This document shows, piece after piece, positions 8,861-17,450 of a DNA stretch of 64,000 nt (the first letter of the stretch is position 1; each line of letters begins with the position of its first letter). The position numbers were made by a program, and so were the translations under genes. Under the pieces are notes generated by a model. That model ran no database searches. It was not told the origin of the DNA and saw only the letters and a list, made by a program, of their open reading frames with translations. This DNA comes from an uncultured Bacteroidales bacterium (GTDB taxonomy: Bacteria > Bacteroidota > Bacteroidia > Bacteroidales > F082). The stretch spans positions 44,990 to 108,989 of the forward strand of contig CAMVCZ010000006.1 of assembly GCA_947166105.1 (NCBI GenBank), written 5' to 3'.

Positions 8861-10549
8861 TCAAAAATCCATCCACCACACCTTAGTCTGCCTCGTGTCG
8901 CCGTGCGACATACGGGCAACTTGTTTGGTGTAGTTCTCATAATTGTATTCGATTTCCTTCTGCGGATATTCCATGCGCATTGAAGTCAGTTTGGCGTGGT
9001 CGGTGGTGGTGGGCGTCGCTTTGGTGCGGCGTGCCAAAGCCCAAGCCTCCCACGGCTGGCGGAACAGGTTGAGCCAACGCTGCTCATAAATCATCTTCAG
9101 GTAGAACTCGGTGCTGCCATCATATTCGGGATTCATCCACACTGCATAGTTCATCACATTGGCAGCCATGTTGTTGCTCCATGCCCAAATATCCAGATTA
9201 CCAATATAATTAGTGTATTGCGGATAAAAGAAGGTCCAGCGGTTGGTTTGGCCCGGAATGTGGGTCCAGAAGAGGAACGACTGATAGACGCCCGAGCGGA
9301 TAGATTCGTCAGCATTGAGCAAAGGCGTGATGCCGCCGATGTTCCTCACCTCGATTTCAGCCTTCATAAACAGCACGTCAGCGTAGGTGACGAGGATTTG
9401 AGGCACATATCGCTCGTCGCGGGTCAGGTAATAATTGAAGGGCGAGAAGAGGCATGATGGGCCTTTGAAGGTGTAGCTGCCGTCGCGGCTTTGGGCGTAA
9501 GGCGAACCGCCCTCGGTGGGTGTTTCGAGGGTGCGAATCTGCGGATAGGGCCGCCATGCGCCGTCGGGGAAACTGTCGTTCTTGTGGCTCGTGTCGAAGA
9601 AGAGGTAGGTGCGGTAATCGAAAATGCCGCTGCCGTCCATGTCGTCGGTCGAGGAGAGGCAACTCCAAATGGTTTCGCCCATGCGAAGGTGCTTGTGCTC
9701 GCGGAACGACCAGTTGACATCCCAATTGGTGCCCAACACACTGGGCCACAAGCAGATGCCACCTCCCAAAGACACACCTCCCGAAGCACTCATTTTCGTA
9801 TAGATGAAATTGTAAGCCTCAACCAACAAAGGTGTGGCATAATTGGGATCCTTGTCATACATGCGCAAGGCATGGCGCAAGATGAGCGAATTGGCAAACT
9901 CAGCCCAAAGGACATAGTCGTTATTCAAAAGCACATCGTAAGGCAACTTGTAGTAATCGTTGCCACTGGCGGTGGTGATGGAATCGGAATGAAGCAGGTC
10001 GCGTGCCTGCACCAACTCTTCCAAAAGCGACTTGTAGATGCTCTCCTGCGTGTCCCATTCGGGTTTCATGGTGGCCTGCGAAGAGGGATTCTCCCAGATT
10101 CGGCCCGCCTGAGAATAAGGCATGTCGCCGAAAATGTCGGTGACTTTGAAGGTCTGATACGCTTTCATCACATTGAGTTGGGCGCGCACCTTGTCGCAAA
10201 CGGCGGCATCACCCTGTTCCTCACCATAGGCATCGAGCCGTCTTTCCAATTCGCGGATGTTGGACAGCATGAGGTAATAGTCCGACCAAACGTTGGAGGT
10301 TCCGATTTGGGAATTGCCCCACGACTCGGAGGTCAAGGCGCCGAGTTCCGTTTCGGGATACCAGATTTCGTTTTGCAGGTAGAACTGCTCGTTCATGCTC
10401 TGCTGCAACGAACTCACCACGCCGTTAAACAAGGCCTCAATGGTCGTGCCCGTCGGCGAGAACGGGTCTTTGTTCATTTCTTCGAATTTCTTGGTGCAGG
10501 AAGCCAAGGCCAAGGCAACTGCACAAACTATCATGATATTTCTTTTCAT
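8861..10549 (-). CDS. SusD/RagB-family nutrient-binding lipoprotein
   Basis: 562 residues from MKRNIMIVCAVALALASC, a lipoprotein signal with lipobox ALASC (Cys 18). The ORF opens 7 codons earlier but that would bury the signal peptide. The mature protein starts TKKFEEMNKDPFSPTGTT and contains the alpha-helical TPR-like features of the SusD-like-2 group (Asn-Lys-Asp-Pro start, long aromatic helices, closing MRMEYPQKEIEYN). It would sit on the outer surface and form the lid of the SusC pore encoded just upstream (gap 39 bases). The substrate cannot be predicted from this sequence. No glycosidase or peptidase gene lies beside the pair, which leaves sugars, peptides or other nutrients open. Confidence 0.93.
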   Translation of the reverse strand: MKRNIMIVCAVALALASCTKKFEEMNKDPFSPTGTTIEALFNGVVSSLQQSMNEQFYLQNEIWYPETELGALTSESWGNSQIGTSNVWSDYYLMLSNIRELERRLDAYGEEQGDAAVCDKVRAQLNVMKAYQTFKVTDIFGDMPYSQAGRIWENPSSQATMKPEWDTQESIYKSLLEELVQARDLLHSDSITTASGNDYYKLPYDVLLNNDYVLWAEFANSLILRHALRMYDKDPNYATPLLVEAYNFIYTKMSASGGVSLGGGICLWPSVLGTNWDVNWSFREHKHLRMGETIWSCLSSTDDMDGSGIFDYRTYLFFDTSHKNDSFPDGAWRPYPQIRTLETPTEGGSPYAQSRDGSYTFKGPSCLFSPFNYYLTRDERYVPQILVTYADVLFMKAEIEVRNIGGITPLLNADESIRSGVYQSFLFWTHIPGQTNRWTFFYPQYTNYIGNLDIWAWSNNMAANVMNYAVWMNPEYDGSTEFYLKMIYEQRWLNLFRQPWEAWALARRTKATPTTTDHAKLTSMRMEYPQKEIEYNYENYTKQVARMSHGDTRQTKVWWMDF

Positions 10550-10588
10550 AGTGGTATTCTTTTTTGTCACAAAACCTTCAAAACTACT

Positions 10589-13500
10589 TTACAAACTGAT
10601 TTTAAATGATAGCATAAACGACCGCGTTCCCGGATAGGAGGCATACTCCAAGCCTTGGGCGTTGCCCGAGCCTTGAGTGCCTTCGGGGTTGATGTTGTCG
10701 GGCAGGGTCTTGTAGAAATAGAACAAGTCGCGGCCCACGAGCGAGATGGAGGCCTGCTTGAAGAAGTTCTGCTTGTCCAAAAGTTTGCTCGGGAAGTCGT
10801 AGGTCAACGAAAGTTCGCGCATCTTGACCCAAGTGTTGTTCACAATGCCTGGGGTGCTGAGGATGTTGCCCCAACCACCGAAGTTGGGCATATATTTATA
10901 AAGGTAATGCACCACGTTCTCGTTTTGGTGCGCCTCGCCGGTTTCCGTATTGATGCAGTAGCCGGGCAAGATAACGCCGTAGTTGCCCAACAGTTGGCCA
11001 TTTTCGTAATAAGGCAGACCATTGCCTTCGCGCTCATACAGCGTCTCAAGGCTTTGGCCTGTCTGCATGGCCACCACATACGAGGCGCAATAAATCTGGC
11101 CACCCAACTTCGCGTCAATCAAGGCGTAAAGCGACCAATTCTTGTAGGAAGCCCGAAGGTTGATACCGCCCGTCACCAAAGGTGCGCAGTTGCCCACCGG
11201 CACACGGTTGTCGGTCTTCAAATAAGTGGTTCCCGTCTCGTTGAGCAATGGCATCGGTTTGCCGTTGGCATCGTAGAACGGACCGACGACGGAGCCATCG
11301 GGCATGGTGTATTCATAAACATAATCCCAGCCGTAGATGGTGCCATACTCCTCCCCTTCTTCAACCGCCACGGCGGGACCATTCGAGCCCCAAATCTCGG
11401 AAAGCGTGTACATATTGGCTCCCGAAAGGTCGACAATCTTGTTCTTGTTGCGGGCCAAGTTCAGGCCGACTTGCACGCCATAGTCCTTGCCCTGTGCGAT
11501 GTCGTAGGTCATAATGGCCTCGATACCCTTGTTGGTCACCACACCCGTGTTGATGGTCACGTTGTTGGCACCCGACGAGGGAGCGAGCGGCGAGGAAAGG
11601 ATTTGGTCCCAACTGTAGATGTCGTAATAAGTGAAGTCCAAATTGAACCTTGCGCCCAAGCCCAAGTCGAAGCCCAACTCGTAGGAGCGTTGGCGTTGTG
11701 GTTTCAGTTCCAACGGAGGCACGGTGGAAGGCAAAGTGGCCGAAAGTTGGTGACCGAAGGAACTTGTATTATAGGTGTAGGTCAACTGGTAGGGTTCGGT
11801 ATCGCTGGCGGTTTGTGCCCACGAACCTCTCAGTTTCAGGTAGTTGACAGGTCCCCAATTCCAATTCTTGAAGGCCGAAGTCGGGACGAAACTCAAAGTG
11901 GCCGAAGGGTAGAAATAGGAGTTGTTGTTGATGGGCAAGGTCGACGACCAGTCGTTGCGGCCCGTCACATCGAGGAACAGCCAATCGCTATAACTGAGGT
12001 TGAAGAAGGCATACAACGAATTGACTTGCTTTTCCCACCTCGATTCGCCAAAAGTGCGCTCGGAGGCGTTGGAGTAGTTGTAAATCGTATAGAGATTGGC
12101 GTATGCCCAAGTGCCAGAGGTGCCATTGATGCCGTCGCGATAGCCGTAATATTGCTCGCCACCTGCCGAAAAGCGCACATTGAACTTCGAGCCGAAAATC
12201 TTGTCCTTGTAAGCCGTGAGCAAGAAGTCCATGTCGCGGGTCATCGAGCTTGACTTGCTCTTCGAGTAATAGCCACCCACCATGCCATCAATGGTGGTAG
12301 GCTTGTGCGTAGTGGTATAGTTGTCGGCGGTCCAGTCCAAAGCCACTTTCGCACTCGCGGTCAGCCAGGGCGTGATGTCATACAGCAGGCGGATGGAGCC
12401 GTACATCTTGTCGCGGTTGAGGGTCGTGTTGTTATTGTAGAAGGTCCAGAACGTGCTGCTATAAATGTAGGGATAAGGATAGCCGTCAAACACGTTCATC
12501 GTGCCGTCCTCGTTCTCGAAGGTTGTGGTTTCAATACCTTGCCAACTGCGCGGCCAACTGTAGAGCAAGCCTTTGTTGAAATTGCTGTTCGACTCACCAA
12601 TTTCGGGCGAGTTGAGGCGGAAATAATCCAAATAGGTGAAGGCCACATCGGCTTTTATTTTCTCCGACACATTAATTAAAGTACCCACATTGACCGTGGT
12701 CTGCCGCAGGTTGCAATTATCGATGATGGCATCGGTGCGCGAGTCGGTGAACGACACGCGGACGCTGCCGAAGTCGCCGGCGTTTTGGAAAGCGATGTTA
12801 TGGTTCATCGTGTGGCCGTTCTTGAAGAGCATCTTCAGGTTGTCGGGCTGAGGAGAATATTTGCGAATCTTGCCATCCCACCAGAGGACGCTCTCGCCGT
12901 TCATCGCGGGACCCCAACTTTGGGCACCGCCATAGTAGCCGAATGTGGTGTTGGTGGGTTCGCCCGCCGGACCGTTGTCGACGCTATAAATATACGGAAA
13001 TTCATACACTTGGTTGCCGTTTTCGTCGGTCATGCCTTCAATGGGTGTCAAAGTTGGCGTGCTGAAGGTGATGGGGCCGCATCCGCCGTATTTGTTCTGC
13101 ACGGTGCGATACAAATAGGGCGTAGTCAACTTGAAACCAGCAGAATAACTGATGCCGAGGCCGCGCTGCTTCGAACCTTTCTTGGTGGTGATGAGCACCA
13201 CGCCGTTGCCGCCACGCGAGCCGTAAAGCGCTGCCGCGGTGGGGCCTTTCAGGATGTCGAGGCTCTCGATGTCCTCTTGGTTGATGTTGTTGAGGGCCGT
13301 GCCCCAGTCGCGACCGCCGCTCCATTCGGTGAGGCCGCCTTCGTTGGTCATCGGAACGCCGTCTACAACGATGAGCGGCTGGTTGTCGCCGAAAATGCTG
13401 TTGTTGCCACGGATGGTGATACGCGACGAGCCGCCGTCAACGCCATTCGGGTTGATGATTTGCACACCCGCCGAGCGGCCACTCAACGCGCTGATGACGC

Positions 13501-13921
13501 TTCCCGAGCCTGATTTGGCAATCAGTTCGCCCCCGATTTCCTCGGTGGCGTAGCCCAATTCGCGCTTCTGTCGCTTGATGCCCAAGGCCGTGACCACCAC
13601 GTCGTCGAGCATCTGCGCATCCGCATCGAGAGTCACATTAATCTTGTTCTTGCCTTTGATGGCGATTTCCTTGGTTTTGTAGCCTACAAAACTGAAAATC
13701 AGCACATCTTGGCTGTCGGCATTGAGGGAATAGTTGCCGTCAAGGTCGGTTACCGTTCCCGTCGAGGTGCCTTTCACCTGAATGGTGACGCCCGGCAATC
13801 CATAGCCGTCGTCGCTCGAAATCACCTTTCCGCTCACCGTAATCGTCTGCGCGAGAGCAGCCCACGGACACAGCAAGGCCAACAAAAAGAGAAAGAGTAA
13901 GGATTTTTTGTTCATACGCAT
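10589..13921 (-). CDS. SusC/RagA-family TonB-dependent outer-membrane transporter
   Basis: 1110 residues. A signal peptide (MNKKSLLFLFLLALLCPWAA, then LAQ) is followed by a carboxypeptidase-D-like regulatory domain (TVSGKVISSDDGYGLPGVTI), then the plug domain (LDDVVVTALGIKRQKREL) with the signature YGSRGGNGVVLITTKKG, and a long beta-barrel ending in an aromatic and hydrophobic strand. The barrel is energised by TonB across the periplasm and works with the SusD-like lipoprotein downstream. Two Met codons (13921 and 13915) are equally plausible starts. The frame is open to 14038 but adds a non-signal extension. It is the first gene of the operon, with a -7 box at 13942-13949. Confidence 0.96.
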   Translation of the reverse strand: MRMNKKSLLFLFLLALLCPWAALAQTITVSGKVISSDDGYGLPGVTIQVKGTSTGTVTDLDGNYSLNADSQDVLIFSFVGYKTKEIAIKGKNKINVTLDADAQMLDDVVVTALGIKRQKRELGYATEEIGGELIAKSGSGSVISALSGRSAGVQIINPNGVDGGSSRITIRGNNSIFGDNQPLIVVDGVPMTNEGGLTEWSGGRDWGTALNNINQEDIESLDILKGPTAAALYGSRGGNGVVLITTKKGSKQRGLGISYSAGFKLTTPYLYRTVQNKYGGCGPITFSTPTLTPIEGMTDENGNQVYEFPYIYSVDNGPAGEPTNTTFGYYGGAQSWGPAMNGESVLWWDGKIRKYSPQPDNLKMLFKNGHTMNHNIAFQNAGDFGSVRVSFTDSRTDAIIDNCNLRQTTVNVGTLINVSEKIKADVAFTYLDYFRLNSPEIGESNSNFNKGLLYSWPRSWQGIETTTFENEDGTMNVFDGYPYPYIYSSTFWTFYNNNTTLNRDKMYGSIRLLYDITPWLTASAKVALDWTADNYTTTHKPTTIDGMVGGYYSKSKSSSMTRDMDFLLTAYKDKIFGSKFNVRFSAGGEQYYGYRDGINGTSGTWAYANLYTIYNYSNASERTFGESRWEKQVNSLYAFFNLSYSDWLFLDVTGRNDWSSTLPINNNSYFYPSATLSFVPTSAFKNWNWGPVNYLKLRGSWAQTASDTEPYQLTYTYNTSSFGHQLSATLPSTVPPLELKPQRQRSYELGFDLGLGARFNLDFTYYDIYSWDQILSSPLAPSSGANNVTINTGVVTNKGIEAIMTYDIAQGKDYGVQVGLNLARNKNKIVDLSGANMYTLSEIWGSNGPAVAVEEGEEYGTIYGWDYVYEYTMPDGSVVGPFYDANGKPMPLLNETGTTYLKTDNRVPVGNCAPLVTGGINLRASYKNWSLYALIDAKLGGQIYCASYVVAMQTGQSLETLYEREGNGLPYYENGQLLGNYGVILPGYCINTETGEAHQNENVVHYLYKYMPNFGGWGNILSTPGIVNNTWVKMRELSLTYDFPSKLLDKQNFFKQASISLVGRDLFYFYKTLPDNINPEGTQGSGNAQGLEYASYPGTRSFMLSFKISL

Positions 13922-13941
13922 AAAGTTTTGAATTAATGAGG

Positions 13942-13949
13942 CAAAAATA
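13942..13949 (-). promoter_or_regulatory. Promoter -7 box for the susCD operon
   Basis: TATTTTTG on the minus strand, 20 bases upstream of the susC start. It matches TAnnTTTG. Confidence 0.6.
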
Positions 13950-14000
13950 GAAATTTTTCCCTTTGACAAGGAAAAATCGAAGTGATTTGACAGATGTTGA

Positions 14001-14047
14001 CAAAAAAGTTGCGAAACCGCCATTTCGGAAATGACCATTTCGCAACT
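14001..14047 (-). terminator. Nested hairpin terminator of the DUF262/methylase operon
   Basis: Perfect ten-base arms (AGTTGCGAAA at 14007-14016 and TTTCGCAACT at 14038-14047) enclose a second short stem (CATTTC/GAAATG). On the minus strand the hairpin is followed by a T run (CTTTTTTG), the form of an intrinsic terminator, about 70 bases beyond the HNH gene stop. Confidence 0.75.
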
Positions 14048-14118
14048 ATGGAAGCAAGGGTGCCACGGTGCTTCGTCAAGCTCAGCAACCTGACGACTGC
14101 CCTACAAGACAGAATCCA

Positions 14119-15210
14119 TCACTTCCCGCTCTTGCGCCGGTTGCAGTCGCGGCAGAGCATTTGGCAATTCTCGGCCACGGTTTTGCCTCCCAAATGCCAC
14201 GGCGTGATGTGGTCGGCCTCCATTTGTGAGAGTTCAAAATGCTGCCCGCAGTCGGCACAGAAACCCATTTGACGCTCGTAGGCTGACAGTTTTTGCGCAT
14301 CGGTGAAGGCACGAATGGACAAATATTTCTCCTTTCGTGTGAGAATGTATGGATAGATGCCCGTCTTTTTGGTCACGTCGTCGTCGAGGATGAGGCGTTT
14401 CACCTCGTCGTCAACGGCTTTGAAATCAAACACTTGGTCTTTGTATTGCTTGTAGAGCACACCCCAATCCACGCCTTTCATTATCTTTTTGCGCTCCTTG
14501 GTCGGGCGGAACGAGGTCTCAATCCAAGTGATGACCGACTGGAAGAACTGCCACAGCGGGGCGGCGCTCGGGTCGTGCTGATGGTTCGACATATAGACCT
14601 CGACATTGCCGTCCGAAATCCAAGAGATGGCCGTTTCGAGATAGTCCTGACGGATGGCCGAACCCGTGAGGTAGTCACCCCCGATTTTGGCCGCCGGTGC
14701 TCCGTTCTTGCTGAAATAACGCTTGGCGTCGCTCACCCACGAGCCAGCATACACGGCATTGCGCAACTCTTGCTCGGTGAGTTCCTTTCCCGCTATGTTA
14801 ATGGTTTTGAACCACTTGAGTTTCTCGCTGTCGGAGCCGCTGCAAATATACACCTGTAACTCATAGTTGAGGATTTGCTCTTGCTCGTCGGGCTGGAGGT
14901 TGTGGAAATAGCGGAAGTTGAAGGCGAAGTCGCCGTTGACGTATTGGCAGATGCTGATGGTGCGTTGCTGGCCGTCGATGATTTCGAAGGTGCCATCTTC
15001 GCGCACAGCCCAATACATCACATTGAGCGGGAAGCCGTTGGTGAGCGTGTCGATAACCGCATCGCGTTCCTTCTCGCCATAGACGAATTCGCGCTGGTAA
15101 GGCGGGCGCACGTCGAGGCGGCCACCGTAGGCGCGCACGCCGTTTTCGTTGTTGTCCGCGTAGCCTTTCGTCAGTTCGCGGACGGTGATTTTGTGGAGTT
15201 CTATGTTCAT
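14119..15210 (-). CDS. DUF262 domain protein with C-terminal HNH nuclease
   Basis: 363 residues from MNIELHKITVRELTKGYADN. The DUF262 (GmrS/ParB-like NTP-using) part covers roughly 1-230 and shows RPPYQREFVY (35-44) and IIDGQQRTISI (78-88), the DGQQR signature. The last ~46 residues form an HNH/McrA-type zinc-finger nuclease: CADCGQHF, EADHITPWHLGG, CQMLCRDCNRRKS, with both CxxC pairs and the catalytic DHI. The expected activity is DNA cleavage coupled to DUF262 nucleotide use, as in GmrSD and related restriction factors. Its neighbour 146 bases upstream on the same strand is an EcoRI-family adenine methyltransferase, which suggests a restriction-modification-like pair. The spacer contains an R1-type repeat. 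Confidence 0.88.
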   Translation of the reverse strand: MNIELHKITVRELTKGYADNNENGVRAYGGRLDVRPPYQREFVYGEKERDAVIDTLTNGFPLNVMYWAVREDGTFEIIDGQQRTISICQYVNGDFAFNFRYFHNLQPDEQEQILNYELQVYICSGSDSEKLKWFKTINIAGKELTEQELRNAVYAGSWVSDAKRYFSKNGAPAAKIGGDYLTGSAIRQDYLETAISWISDGNVEVYMSNHQHDPSAAPLWQFFQSVITWIETSFRPTKERKKIMKGVDWGVLYKQYKDQVFDFKAVDDEVKRLILDDDVTKKTGIYPYILTRKEKYLSIRAFTDAQKLSAYERQMGFCADCGQHFELSQMEADHITPWHLGGKTVAENCQMLCRDCNRRKSGK

Positions 15211-15317
15211 ATATTTAGTGTTTGTTTGTGTTCCCCGACACTGCGCTGCGCTTGTATCGGGTTGATGTCGTTTCGCCCTTTCAGGGCTGGGTCTGGCGGA
15301 TGTTATTGTCGGCAGTC

Positions 15318-15366
15318 GGCAGGGGTTCACACCGCCTGCCTAATATCCTGCCGCCCCTACGGGGCT
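15318..15366. repeat. R1 dispersed repeat at the methylase stop codon
   Basis: One unit of the R1 family: read on the minus strand it begins AGCCCCGTAGGGGCGGCAGG and ends GTGAACCCCTGCC. The hairpin GCCCC-GTA-GGGGC lies at its start, and the TAG inside GTAGGGG is the stop codon of the methyltransferase. Other units are at 22006-22226 and 39871-39918. Confidence 0.75.
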
Positions 15367-16394
15367 ATGGCTTCCGCCGCCATCGATACGGGCAACTCGC
15401 CTATCTCGTAAGGAACCGGCTTTGGATTGGTTTGACGACGACGGATGAATAATCGACTATACATACGTTTTCCTTTAATATACCCTCGTCCTTTTTCAAT
15501 GTTTAAATCCAATTCATTTCCAACAATCTCGAACTGGTCTGGATTGTACTTATCCAAAAAGGTAATCGGAACACCCATCACACCATCATAATCCATTGGA
15601 ATTTCGGCAGTTTTGTCCACATTGATGGCTTTGTAATTGTCATACATCGGGTATTCATCGGGAGTGTATGTTTTGTACAGAATCAAGTCTTCATGACGTT
15701 CTTTATAATCCAAATTCGTAAACCATCTAACCCCTTTCACACGAATGAATTTGTTACCTTTTTCATCCTCTCTACAACCAGCAGCATTCAACGGATAGTC
15801 CTTCGGAACGCCAAACTCTCTATCACCGCTATGAATACTTGCTCCCAACCATAATTTGTTAGCCTTTATCAGTTGGAAAGTCTCCTTATACGAAACCGCA
15901 TTGACATTCCCAATAATCAAAAAATGCTTGTCATATTTCATCAACACATCCAAAAATTCCCGAAACAGCGAAAAAGGCGGATTAGTCACCACAATGTCAG
16001 CCTCTTTCAGCAGTTCGATACATTCTTGGGAGCGGAAATCGCCGTCGCCTTTGAAGTAATGGATGCCGATTTCCTCGGGGTCGGGCACACGGTTGCCGTT
16101 GCGGTCGCCGAAATACTCCAACCAAATGGCTTGTTCAGCATCGTTTTGGCTGAAAAGGTCGCGGTTTTGGTTCTTGTAGCAAGTGGTAATCAGTTTCTTA
16201 AGCCCCAACTGCTCGAAGTTGTAACTGAAATAATGGAAGAAGTTGCTCACACGCGGGTCGTCGCAGTTGCAAAGCACCGTCTTTCCTTTGAAATGCACCT
16301 TGTAGTGCCGCAGTTCGTTCTCAATATCAACAAGTTGGGTGTAAAATTCGTCTTTCTTTGCGTTTTTCGCCTGATTCAGATTCTTGTTCGCCAT
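15357..16394 (-). CDS. EcoRI-family adenine-specific DNA methyltransferase
   Basis: 345 residues from MANKNLNQAKNAKKDEFYTQ. It contains the features of the M.EcoRI family: GKTVLCNCDDPRVSNFFHYF (SAM-binding region, about 37-56), the catalytic motif VVTNPPFSLF (136-145, NPPF), and FLIIGNVNAVSYKE. It should methylate N6 of adenine within a recognition site, protecting host DNA from the partner nuclease. No EcoRI-like restriction endonuclease is present. The DUF262-HNH gene downstream occupies its place. The start at 16394 is supported by homologous N-terminal motifs, and it lies one base from a perfect 12-base-pair hairpin. The last ~15 codons (YEIGELPVSMAAEAIAP) run into an R1 repeat that supplies the stop codon, so the native C-terminus may have been altered. 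Confidence 0.92.
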   Translation of the reverse strand: MANKNLNQAKNAKKDEFYTQLVDIENELRHYKVHFKGKTVLCNCDDPRVSNFFHYFSYNFEQLGLKKLITTCYKNQNRDLFSQNDAEQAIWLEYFGDRNGNRVPDPEEIGIHYFKGDGDFRSQECIELLKEADIVVTNPPFSLFREFLDVLMKYDKHFLIIGNVNAVSYKETFQLIKANKLWLGASIHSGDREFGVPKDYPLNAAGCREDEKGNKFIRVKGVRWFTNLDYKERHEDLILYKTYTPDEYPMYDNYKAINVDKTAEIPMDYDGVMGVPITFLDKYNPDQFEIVGNELDLNIEKGRGYIKGKRMYSRLFIRRRQTNPKPVPYEIGELPVSMAAEAIAP

Positions 16395-16395
16395 C

Positions 16396-16429
16396 GTGAT
16401 TGATAGTTTTTGCACTCACTATCAATCAC
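16396..16429 (-). promoter_or_regulatory. Perfect hairpin directly upstream of the methylase start codon
   Basis: Twelve-base perfect arms GTGATTGATAGT (16396-16407) and ACTATCAATCAC (16418-16429) with a ten-base loop, ending one base before the ATG. It could be an operator for autoregulation or an RNA hairpin that masks the ribosome-binding region. Restriction-modification operons often need such control. Confidence 0.8.
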
Positions 16430-16734
16430 TTGTAGGAAAACAGAAAGGTGTGAACCTTTCCTTTCGCGTTCACGGGAAGCCTGAGAAGAAACCCGCCAAT
16501 ATCTCAGAAGTGTTCACACCAAAAGGGTGCAAACATCAACTTTGAGATATTGTAGGCCAGCCCGAAGGCTTACCGTGAACTTTGTTATTCCGACTTTCTT
16601 GAAATCAGTTTCTCAGGCTTTTTTCTTGAACGCGAAATAATAGTCAATGCTTTGGTTAAAAATATGTCGTTGTTGTCGTTGCGCTCAATGCGCTTCGGTC
16701 ATTTCCTGTTTTGTTTGGTTAGACTTTCGTTTGT
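16430..16734 (-). ncRNA. Structured 5' leader of the methylase operon (candidate)
   Basis: About 340 bases separate the predicted promoter (16741-16748) from the start codon. The leader carries overlapping inverted repeats: 16462-16486 can pair with 16611-16637 (outer, TTTCGCGTTCA/TGAACGCGAAA) or, through GTTCACGGGAAGCCT (16469-16483), with 16566-16580 (14 of 15 bases). GGTGTGAAC near 16446 can pair with GTTCACACC near 16512, and AATATCTC near 16498 with GAGATATT near 16545. Mutually exclusive pairings suggest a switch or attenuator, but no known riboswitch class was recognised and folding has not been computed. Confidence 0.45.
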
Positions 16735-16740
16735 TGGGGG

Positions 16741-16748
16741 CAAAGTTA
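16741..16748 (-). promoter_or_regulatory. Promoter -7 box for the methylase/HNH operon
   Basis: TAACTTTG on the minus strand (TAnnTTTG). A possible -33 element (CTTG) lies 18 bases further upstream. Confidence 0.55.
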
Positions 16749-16789
16749 GTGAAAAAATGAAAAGACAAGGCTGGTTTGGCGGATTTTTG

Positions 16790-16797
16790 TAATTTTG
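16790..16797 (+). promoter_or_regulatory. Promoter -7 box for the antitoxin/PIN pair
   Basis: TAATTTTG, 24 bases before the antitoxin ATG. It is divergent from the methylase promoter, with the two boxes only about 40 bases apart. Confidence 0.6.
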
Positions 16798-16821
16798 CGG
16801 TTGAAAACAAAACAAATAGCT

Positions 16822-17031
16822 ATGCTGAATGCTGCAAACACACAAGGAATCTATCTGAATGTCCCCTCAACAGACTGGGTGCTTCTAAAGGAACTAATCC
16901 GAAAATTCGGCTGGCAGGCTGAGACTCGGGAACATCTGCTTGAAAGGTTTGTCAAAAGCCGTTCCCAAAAGGATTTGCTCTCCGATGAGGAGATTATGGA
17001 AGAAGTCAACGCTGTCAGATACGGGAAATGA
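16822..17031 (+). CDS. Antitoxin of PIN-type toxin-antitoxin pair
   Basis: 69 residues from MLNAANTQGIYLNVPSTDWV. The pattern is a short N-terminal beta-strand region, then VPSTDWVLLKELIRKFGW, then an acidic C-terminal arm (LLSDEEIMEEVNAVRYGK). This is the layout of small antitoxins that bind the operator with the N-terminal part and wrap the toxin with the C-terminal arm. I recognise the organisation rather than a named family. Its stop codon overlaps the start of the PIN gene (ATGA), indicating translational coupling. The longer upstream frame (from 16795) is not preferred because it would start inside the predicted promoter box. Confidence 0.75.
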   Translation: MLNAANTQGIYLNVPSTDWVLLKELIRKFGWQAETREHLLERFVKSRSQKDLLSDEEIMEEVNAVRYGK

Positions 17032-17435
17032 AAATCATTCTTGATTGCAATATTTGGATTTCGTTCTTGATTGGCCACCAAGCCCAATGGATACAGCGCA
17101 TTTTGACAGACTTGCGTTTCGATGTTTATGTTTGTGACGAGTTGCTTGAGGAAATCCACAGTGTCAGTTCGCGAGACAAGATTCGCGCTCGGGTCAGTGA
17201 TGATGAATTGGACGATTTCTTCCGCATCATTTACGCTTTTTGCCGCATAGTGAAAATCGAGCAAAAAGCACAATCCAAAATCCGCGACCCTAAAGACTTG
17301 TATCTGCTTTCATTAGCAGAAAGCATTGGGGCGGATTTCGTCGTTTCAGGCGATGCCGACTTGCTCGACCTAAAGCAGCACAAACAAACCAAGATGCTGA
17401 AACTCGCTGATTTTAAGAAACTTATGGATAACTAG
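17028..17435 (+). CDS. PIN-family toxin (putative toxin component)
   Basis: 135 residues. The PIN ribonuclease fold is indicated by MKIILDCNIWISFL (first catalytic Asp 6), DELLEEIHSV (acidic residue of the second motif), KDLYLLSLAESIGADFVVSGD (third and fourth motifs: RDPKD and SGDADLL). The protein resembles the COG1569/TIGR00305 type of putative toxin. It is expected to cleave RNA using Mg2+ held by the acidic cluster. It is encoded four bases overlapping its cognate antitoxin and lies head to head with the restriction-modification-like operon, so the stretch 14119-17435 is a small defence/selfish cluster. It ends just before gpsA on the opposite strand. Confidence 0.88.
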   Translation: MKIILDCNIWISFLIGHQAQWIQRILTDLRFDVYVCDELLEEIHSVSSRDKIRARVSDDELDDFFRIIYAFCRIVKIEQKAQSKIRDPKDLYLLSLAESIGADFVVSGDADLLDLKQHKQTKMLKLADFKKLMDN

Positions 17436-17450
17436 CATAAAACTTCTTAA

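Noticed and set aside
10655..12253. 532-codon plus-strand open frame opposite susC
   Set aside because: Entirely antisense to the SusC barrel with no motifs of its own.
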